Assembly (NCBI GenBank): GCA_023415715.1
Contig: JAEZJP010000232.1
Location: 1 to 19,068, forward strand
Reading direction: 5' to 3'
Length of the DNA stretch: 19,068 bases
DNA from: Bacillota bacterium
GTDB lineage: Bacteria; Bacillota; Clostridia; Christensenellales; Aristaeellaceae
This document shows, one piece after another, positions 14,666-19,068 of this stretch; positions within the stretch are counted from its first letter, which is position 1; every line of letters starts with the position of its first letter. The position numbers and the translations under genes were made by a program. The notes beneath the pieces were generated by a model, which had not been told where the DNA came from, did not search any database, and saw nothing but the letters and a program-made list of their open reading frames with translations.

Positions 14666-14724
14666 TGGACGACCTCCTAAGAACATAGGACCGGCAGGCC
14701 AATAGACAATTTGCATCATACATC

Positions 14725-14752
14725 AAAAGCCCCTTGAAATCAAGGAGCCTTT
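14725..14752 (-). terminator. terminator-like hairpin in the trmH-type leader
   Basis: Read on the - strand, GCTCCTTGA and TCAAGGGGC pair over 9 positions (one G-T) with a two-base spacer, followed by TTTT. It is about 60 bases before the TTG start and could act as an attenuator. Confidence 0.5.
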
Positions 14753-14777
14753 CTATCTGTCGCAAGAAGTGGCTGCA

Positions 14778-14815
14778 TAAACAAAAGGTGCGTAAATCGA
14801 CCGATCCACGCACCT
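14778..14815 (-). promoter_or_regulatory. 5'-end hairpin of the trmH-type leader
   Basis: On the - strand AGGTGCGT (14815-14808) and ACGCACCT (14793-14786) form a perfect 8-bp stem around a 14-base loop, followed by TTTTGTTT. It begins one or two bases after the predicted transcription start, so it is either a 5'-stabilising structure or an early terminator. Confidence 0.5.
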
Positions 14816-14823
14816 AGTACAAT

Positions 14824-14852
14824 ATTATAGCATTTACAAAAAGATAAGTCTA
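14824..14852 (-). promoter_or_regulatory. sigma-A promoter of the trmH-hydrolase-phzF operon
   Basis: On the - strand TAGACT (14852-14847) and a perfect TATAAT (14829-14824) are 17 bases apart with an extended TGC before the -10. Confidence 0.7.
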
Positions 14853-14909
14853 CTCTTTTTTGAGGGATTCCTATACAATAGGCGCGGTCAACAGAAAGGA
14901 GTGAATGGA

Positions 14910-15728
14910 ATGCGTGATATCGTAAACGGCTGCGTCTATGGCTTTCCAGGAAAAAATACTATGGGGCAGGAAGCAGACCGGGAGAAGATGGCAGAGGGGT
15001 GGTCCCTGCATATCAAGGAGCAGTCATGGGTTGAAGATACGGAGAACCAGGTGGACTTTATCATCAGGACCCTTGGCCTCACCGGCAAGGAGCGGATATT
15101 GGATATGGCCTGCGGCTTTGGCAGGCATTCCCTTTCATTGGCACGCAGGGGATTTTCCGTGGTAGGCATCGATATTACCCAGGCCTATGTTGAGGATGCC
15201 AGAAGGGAGGCGGAAAAAGCTTCTCTGAATGCGGAGTTTCAACTTGCCGATATCCGGGACATACACTTCCAAAGCGAATTTGACGTTGTGCTGAACCTTG
15301 CGGACGGCGCTATTGGGTATTTTGAGACTGATGAAGAAAACCTCGTCTTGTTCAACAAGATTTCCGAGGCGTTGAAGCCCGGCGGCAAACATTTCATGGA
15401 CATATGCAATGCTGAGCATGCGGAGCTTTTCTTCCCGAAACGGCATTGGCAGATAGGTTCAAAAATACTCGCCCTGCCAGAATTTGACTGGGACAAAGAA
15501 AGGCGCCGGATGGTCTACGGCGGCTGGGAGATTGTATTTGGCGAAGTGGCGCAAAGGCCCGTCCCAATCGGAAAAGGCGGCGGTGCGCGGTTGTATTCCC
15601 TGCATGAGCTTGAAGTGATATTGCAGGAGCGTCAAATGAAGGTGATGGACACATTCTCAGACTATTACGGCAAAGATGCTACTGTAAAAGAATTGCAGCT
15701 TCTTGTATATTCCATAAAAAACGCTTAG
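14910..15728 (+). CDS. class I SAM-dependent methyltransferase
   Basis: A 272-residue Rossmann-fold methyltransferase. Motif I is ILDMACGFGRHS at 63-74, the acidic strand-2 end is VVGIDIT at 84-90, QLADIRDI at 111-118 is the adenine-binding region, and LKPGGKHFMDI at 155-165 is the usual strand-5 signature. The substrate is unknown; overall it resembles the generic Methyltransf_25/11 small-molecule type. GAAAGGAG at 14894-14901 is 8 bases before ATG 14910; a GTG at 14901 lies inside that site. It is divergent from the trmH-type operon; TACAAT at 14874-14879 may be its -10, with a weak -35. Confidence 0.87.
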   Translation: MRDIVNGCVYGFPGKNTMGQEADREKMAEGWSLHIKEQSWVEDTENQVDFIIRTLGLTGKERILDMACGFGRHSLSLARRGFSVVGIDITQAYVEDARREAEKASLNAEFQLADIRDIHFQSEFDVVLNLADGAIGYFETDEENLVLFNKISEALKPGGKHFMDICNAEHAELFFPKRHWQIGSKILALPEFDWDKERRRMVYGGWEIVFGEVAQRPVPIGKGGGARLYSLHELEVILQERQMKVMDTFSDYYGKDATVKELQLLVYSIKNA

Positions 15729-15741
15729 CAATAATTGCACA

Positions 15742-15830
15742 GATAGGGCCAGGGTAGGGCTGGGGCCGGCGTTCGCCGTCTGAAGCAACCAAGGTCAGGA
15801 AAACGGGCGGCGAACGCCCACCCCCCTATC
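15742..15830. repeat. long imperfect inverted repeat (REP-like)
   Basis: GGCGTTCGCCG (15768-15778) and CGGCGAACGCC (15808-15818) are perfect 11-base inverted arms; GATAGGG (15742-15748) and CCCTATC (15824-15830) form an outer stem. There is no T tract, so it is not a standard terminator. It differs from the modules at 3640-4390 but belongs to the same general class of intergenic palindromes. Bases 15831-15938 hold nothing else I can name. Confidence 0.65.
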
Positions 15831-15938
15831 CTTGTCATGTGCCGATAGCATGCTACGCATCCCAAATATAATGGCAACGGCGCATTAAAGTTATTGTTTA
15901 GTGTGTTTTGATGCGATGCGGTTTATCGCAGAAAATAT

Positions 15939-16250
15939 TTATACTATCCGTTTTAGTCTTAGAGGTCTTTTGGTCAACCATTCCACACCCTTATCCATAG
16001 TCGTTCTTGGATGCTGATAAATGTCTTTGTCGATTTCGATTGGTTCGTCTATTATATACAAGATCCCTTTTTCTGATCCGTTATGTGTAATTGGATCGAA
16101 TATCTTGTCATAGCCAAGCATTGAGGGTTTTGTTGCAAAAGCTTCCGCAAGTTCTTTCCATTGAGTTATTGTTGATCCTTCACGTAAAATATCAAATACA
16201 GCATTTGAACCATGATACCATGGTTTTGACATGTCAATTGGGTAATCCAT
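15939..16250 (-). CDS. small protein, possible ADP-ribosyltransferase-like fold
   Basis: The 103-residue protein begins with WYHGSNAVFDILREGSTIT at 11-29, then ELAEAFATKPSMLGY at 33-47, GILYIIDEP at 62-70, and ends in basic RPLRLKRIV. A YHGS/YHGT start followed by a strand-rich small domain is seen in small Arr/PARP-like ADP-ribosyltransferases and related uncharacterised families; that match is from memory and weak. GGAGG lies 7 bases before the ATG at 16250. The gene is visibly AT-richer than its surroundings, consistent with recent transfer. No toxin or antitoxin partner lies next to it. It could equally be a family of unknown function. Confidence 0.75.
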   Translation of the reverse strand: MDYPIDMSKPWYHGSNAVFDILREGSTITQWKELAEAFATKPSMLGYDKIFDPITHNGSEKGILYIIDEPIEIDKDIYQHPRTTMDKGVEWLTKRPLRLKRIV

Positions 16251-16303
16251 ATTGATGCCTCCGGTTAAAAGCTATATCAATACGCTGTTCCGAAGTTCTT
16301 CAT

Positions 16304-17242
16304 TTATTGCCCGCTCACACAATCTACATCACCGAACAGTGTCCATAGCCTGTTCAATGCGTCCTTGGGCAGCGGCGGTTTCTCAATGGACCGCAAGTTG
16401 TCCAGCAAATGAGCCTTTTCCCCTGTTCCTGTCAGCGTCACGGTGATCCCGGGCGTGTGGCGGCAAAAGCGGTAGGCCGCTTCCATAATGCTTTCCGAGA
16501 CGCCAGGCGCCAGCAGAAAATCCAGCGCATGGCCGTCGTCGGTCAGGCTCTCTCCGCCTTGCCCGCGTGCCAGAATGCGCTCAAGATCGATCTTGAGCTG
16601 CGCGGGGTTGGATAACGACGAACGCACGGCGAACATGCATAGTACCGCAACATTGTTTTTGACCGCCGCCGGCAGGACGGTTTTTGCCGCCGAGGGGTTT
16701 AGCAGATTGTAGCCTGTCATGATCACATCGAAATGGTTTTCCGGCAGGGCGAGCTTCAGCATTTCGTGGGTCGTGTCCTCTGCAAACCTCTCGGTTATGC
16801 CAATAAAGCGGATTTTTCCCTTCTCCTTCGCGCGAAGCATTTGCGGCAGCAGCGTATCGCGCACCCAGGGATAATCCGCCGCTGCAACAGCATGGATATG
16901 ATATACATCAATGCAGTCCGTGTTAAGCGCGCGCAGGCTTTCGTCCAGCGTCCGTGCAAGCACATCGGGGCCGTGAAGCCCATCCTGCCCGCGGTAGGGG
17001 AATTTTGTTGAAAGAACATAGGAATCCCGAGGGAAATCCTGAAGGCCCATGCCAAGGGCAGCTTCCGTGCCGTAGGCTGTCGCGGTGTCAAAAAAGTTTA
17101 CGCCCGCGTCGAATGCGGCGCGTACGATGCCTGCGGCATGCGTAGCGCCGTATTTTTCCAAGCCGATACGTGAAAAACCTCCGCAGCCCAGACCTGCGAC
17201 CGTAACACGCAGCCCCGTCCTACCCAATACCGTTGCTTGCAT
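16304..17242 (-). CDS. aldo/keto reductase
   Basis: An NAD(P)H-dependent oxidoreductase of the (beta/alpha)8 AKR fold, 312 residues. Numbered from this start, the catalytic tetrad is Asp52 and Tyr57 (FFDTATAYG), Lys80 (STKFPY) and His117 (YHIHAV); TLTGTG near the C terminus is in the cofactor-binding part. It lacks the C-terminal ferredoxin-like cysteines found in many clostridial AKRs. The physiological substrate is unknown. The start is uncertain: GAGGGAG is followed directly by ATGATGGATATG; the third ATG (17242) has 9 bases spacing and is preferred to 17251 or 17248. It lies 38 bases after the flavin-reductase-like gene and is probably in its operon. Confidence 0.9.
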   Translation of the reverse strand: MQATVLGRTGLRVTVAGLGCGGFSRIGLEKYGATHAAGIVRAAFDAGVNFFDTATAYGTEAALGMGLQDFPRDSYVLSTKFPYRGQDGLHGPDVLARTLDESLRALNTDCIDVYHIHAVAAADYPWVRDTLLPQMLRAKEKGKIRFIGITERFAEDTTHEMLKLALPENHFDVIMTGYNLLNPSAAKTVLPAAVKNNVAVLCMFAVRSSLSNPAQLKIDLERILARGQGGESLTDDGHALDFLLAPGVSESIMEAAYRFCRHTPGITVTLTGTGEKAHLLDNLRSIEKPPLPKDALNRLWTLFGDVDCVSGQ

Positions 17243-17280
17243 ATCCATCATCTCCCTCGGTTCCTGTTGTTTTCATCATT

Positions 17281-17838
17281 TTACCTTGGATTTGCATAAT
17301 CGCCGATTTTTCCAATGTGCTCGCCGACCGTGAAATAGTTGTTTGGCGAGTATATGACCGGGTTGATCTCCCGCAAGTCAATGAAATCAAGCTTTTGTAT
17401 ATCTTCCCGGACATTTACATGCATGAAAGCGGCAAAATGCGTATCGCATCCGCCAATATGAACCGTTTGAATGATCTCGCACTCATAGGACCATTTGGCC
17501 CCTTTTAGAAGCGGCACGTTCAGAACCTTGCCCTTCTCCATCTCCTGCGCAATGGTAACTCCGTCCCGCTGTGTGGCGCGGTTGTGCTGCTCGGCAAAGG
17601 GCAGCAGATCCGGCGTGACGATCGTAGCCGAAAGGATCCCCGTCCGTTCAATGTTCATGGTAGTCTGCTTTTTCCGCGCAATGCCATTGATGCTGATAAC
17701 AAGGCAGCAGGGCGGCCCCCATGTAAAGCTGATCCATGAGATGGGCGCAAAGTTTGCGCTGCCGTCCTCATTATATGTTCCGATCAAAAACAGCTGCTGC
17801 GTAAAGAAACATGCCGAATCCTTTGTTATAGGCTCCAT
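17281..17838 (-). CDS. flavin-reductase-like FMN-binding protein (flavoredoxin type)
   Basis: A 185-residue split-barrel flavoprotein. The family signature NEDGSANFAPISWISFTWGPP occurs at about 23-43 (quoted here in part: DGSANFAPISW), with the following strand CCLVISI and the mid-protein GILSATIVTPDLLPFAE that form the FMN site. Members reduce flavin with NAD(P)H or carry electrons as flavoredoxin. GAAGGAG lies 7 bases before the ATG at 17838. Together with the downstream aldo/keto reductase it forms a two-gene redox unit. I find no good promoter upstream; bases 17839-18020 otherwise show only GATTTC/GAAATC-type short palindromes and an orphan AGGAGG. Confidence 0.87.
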   Translation of the reverse strand: MEPITKDSACFFTQQLFLIGTYNEDGSANFAPISWISFTWGPPCCLVISINGIARKKQTTMNIERTGILSATIVTPDLLPFAEQHNRATQRDGVTIAQEMEKGKVLNVPLLKGAKWSYECEIIQTVHIGGCDTHFAAFMHVNVREDIQKLDFIDLREINPVIYSPNNYFTVGEHIGKIGDYANPR

Positions 17839-18020
17839 ATCAAAGCTCCTTCACAGAAATAGTCGTATTGCTCAATCCGTATAAGCAATTTCTCAAATAC
17901 GGGGCCTTGTATCTGCTTAATTTTTGCTGATCAGGAAACCTCCGTTGGATTTTGAAATCAGCCTTACCACCTCCTGCTATATAAGTTGACGACTCACTAG
18001 GTATGATCAACGGATTTGTT

Positions 18021-18440
18021 CTATCGGCCCGTCAGCTTTTTATAATCCACCATGAGCGCAATGAACTGATCGGCATCACCGCCGGTATCGGGATGGTAAA
18101 GCTTAGCCAGCTCACGGAATCTCTTTTTGACGGCGGCCGCATCGGCATCATAGGGCAAGCCCCACTTGAGCAGTATGCCTGTATCGTAGTTGATGCCGGC
18201 TTGCAGATCGTATTCATTGAAAAGCTTGTTGTAAACAAAGGACCAATACTCGCCGATGACATGCTTGAATTCATCATGACTCATACTGACCAAATCTCTC
18301 AGTGTGTATTTGGCCTTTCTTGTGCTTGTTTCCTGCAAATCAAAAAAGGCATTCCAGAATAAGGGCAACTTTCCATATCTGATCTTCAGTTCCAGCCGCT
18401 TTAATTCACGCAGCTTGCGCTTTACTTCAACATTTTCCAT
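18021..18440 (-). CDS. C-terminal J-domain protein
   Basis: A 139-residue protein with a basic helical N terminus (1-25) and a middle part without known motif. The C-terminal J-domain spans about 90-139: LKWGLPYDADAAAVKKRFRE on helices I-II, the HPD triad at 116-118 in LYHPDTGGD, and a short helix III ending the protein. J-domains stimulate DnaK. The C-terminal position and lack of zinc-finger or substrate domains indicate a specialised co-chaperone, as found on phages and mobile elements. Its start overlaps the end of the upstream broken gene by 19 bases, so the two were translated as a pair. It is AT-richer than the housekeeping genes and lies next to a tRNA cluster. Confidence 0.85.
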   Translation of the reverse strand: MENVEVKRKLRELKRLELKIRYGKLPLFWNAFFDLQETSTRKAKYTLRDLVSMSHDEFKHVIGEYWSFVYNKLFNEYDLQAGINYDTGILLKWGLPYDADAAAVKKRFRELAKLYHPDTGGDADQFIALMVDYKKLTGR

Positions 18441-18745
18441 AGCACGCTCCGGTTGTCCGTAATCTTCCTGAGTCCAATCTCATATACTACATCAGCCTGA
18501 GGTGCCATGAAACTGGTCATTGCATCCATCTGATAACGAATACTCTTTTCGGCCAATTCACATGCCTGCTGAGACTGTGAGGTAACTACTATTTCGCTTA
18601 GCATATGAAGCTTATGCTCATATGTGTGCGCATAGTCATAAACAATGCGTACAAGCTGTAAATCGGTAAACTTGAACTCACGCCGATTGATTTCAGTTAC
18701 CAGAGAATTTGATTAGATCAGGTGAAGAATTTCTTCTTGCTGCAT
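18422..18745 (-). pseudogene. small gene interrupted by an in-frame TAA
   Basis: A 107-codon frame starts at ATG 18745 with GGAGG just upstream, reads ten residues (MQQEEILHLI), meets TAA at 18715-18713, then continues open to 18422. The continuation includes EINRREFKFTDLQLVRIVYD and a helical C-terminal part with MLSEIVVTSQSQQACELAEK. After the stop there is no ATG until 18604, which has no ribosome binding site, so the simplest reading is a nonsense mutation. Sequencing error, read-through or a non-ATG restart are alternatives. I do not recognise the family. It is the upstream partner of the J-domain gene. Confidence 0.65.
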
Positions 18746-18913
18746 ATTATCCTCCCTATGGATGGCTAATGCTTGGCTGATTTTATACTATCTTATTTTC
18801 TAATAGAAAACACAAAGGGTAATTCTATGCTTATTATAAAAGAATCTGCAAAGCATGGAAAGTAAATATTTCTTCATTAGAATGCTTAAGAGCAAATTTG
18901 CCAAAAGCAAAGT

Positions 18914-18948
18914 AAAACCCCTGCAACATTTGCTGTTACAGGGGTTTT
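18914..18948 (-). terminator. intrinsic terminator after tRNA-Leu
   Basis: On the - strand AAAACCCCTG and CAGGGGTTTT form the base of an 11-bp extended stem (with AACA/TGTT above and a GCAAA loop), followed by TTTTACTTT. It begins at the CCA end of the tRNA. The symmetrical A and T tracts allow it to work both ways. Confidence 0.85.
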
Positions 18949-19034
18949 GGTGCGGGAAACAGGACTTGAACCTGCATGAAGGAACCTTCACTAGAACCTG
19001 AATCTAGCGCGTCTGCCAATTCCGCCATTCCCGC
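18948..19034 (-). tRNA. tRNA-Leu (anticodon CAG)
   Basis: A complete class II tRNA of 87 bases including an encoded CCA (18950-18948). The acceptor stem is GCGGGAA/TTCCCGC with discriminator A. The anticodon stem CTAGA/TCTAG encloses the loop TTCAGGT, giving anticodon CAG, which reads CUG. The long variable arm TGAAGG-TTC-CTTCA and the T arm with GGTTCAAGTCC fit tRNA-Leu. Four bases separate it from the preceding tRNA. Confidence 0.93.
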
Positions 19035-19038
19035 GTGT

Positions 19039-19068
19039 TGGTGGATGGGGGTGGATTCGAACCACCGA
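19039..19068 (-). tRNA. 3' part of a tRNA cut by the window edge (perhaps tRNA-Tyr)
   Basis: On the - strand the T arm GGTGG-TTCGAAT-CCACC is followed by acceptor half CCCATCC, discriminator A and an encoded CCA, so the 5' acceptor strand should read GGATGGG. The bases before the T arm (TCGGTGGTTCGAATCC) resemble the end of tRNA-Tyr genes, but the anticodon is outside the window. Confidence 0.8.

Noticed and set aside
14616..14813. 65-codon - strand frame from a GTG at 14813 through the trmH-type leader
   Set aside because: It would be nearly leaderless, has no ribosome binding site, and overlaps the methyltransferase in another frame. A leader peptide is possible but unsupported.
15742..15830. 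Terminator of the SAM methyltransferase gene
   Set aside because: The inverted repeat lacks a T tract and its perfect arms are 29 bases apart, so it fits a REP-like element better.

Overview
The window looks like a chromosomal segment of a fairly GC-rich member of the Bacillota, most likely class Clostridia. The grounds are the Gram-positive division block sepF-ylmG-ylmH-divIVA, strong AGGAGG-type ribosome binding sites before nearly every gene, sigma-A promoters mostly with an extended TGn -10, and Clostridia-style palindromic intergenic repeats. The genus cannot be fixed from the sequence alone.

Layout. Bases 1-2580 (+): tail of the division operon, with SepF (unusually long), a YggT/YlmG membrane protein, the S4-domain protein YlmH and DivIVA. 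Bases 2581-2899: no gene, only a set of hairpins and terminators. Bases 2900-3472 (-): an AT-rich, solitary dTDP-4-dehydrorhamnose 3,5-epimerase. Bases 3473-4392: no gene, a mosaic of palindromic repeats. Bases 4393-5181 (-) and 5348-6676 (+): divergent NagD-type HAD phosphatase and pyrimidine-nucleoside phosphorylase. Bases 6810-8225 (+): an FAD-dependent dehydrogenase. Bases 8294-10315 (-): a three-domain fusion of an ILEI-like domain, an SGNH-hydrolase-like domain and a citrate-lyase-ligase-type nucleotidylyltransferase. Bases 10548-11950 (+): tyrosyl-tRNA synthetase behind a leader. Bases 11975-14829 (-): an operon of TrmH-family RNA methyltransferase, alpha/beta hydrolase and PhzF-like protein. 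Bases 14910-15728 (+): a SAM methyltransferase. Bases 15742-15830: a long inverted repeat. Bases 15939-17838 (-): a small AT-rich protein of possible ADP-ribosyltransferase fold, an aldo/keto reductase and a flavin-reductase-like protein. Bases 18021-18745 (-): an AT-rich pair, a gene broken by a stop codon and a J-domain protein. Bases 18914-19068 (-): tRNA-Leu(CAG) with its terminator, and the 3' end of another tRNA.

The most striking item is upstream of tyrS. A near-consensus promoter is followed by a 31-codon open reading frame with an excellent ribosome binding site and five Tyr codons, three of them consecutive. A perfect 13-bp intrinsic terminator follows, ending just before the tyrS ribosome binding site. 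Three mutually exclusive pairings (1:2, 2:3, 3:4) can be drawn, as in the classical trp attenuator. Firmicutes normally control tyrS with a T-box riboswitch, so a Tyr leader peptide and ribosome-mediated attenuation would be an unusual solution. The ILEI-SGNH-nucleotidylyltransferase fusion is the second item worth following.

Several AT-rich genes (rfbC, the small 103-aa gene, the J-domain pair beside the tRNAs) stand out from the GC-rich background and are probably acquired cargo.
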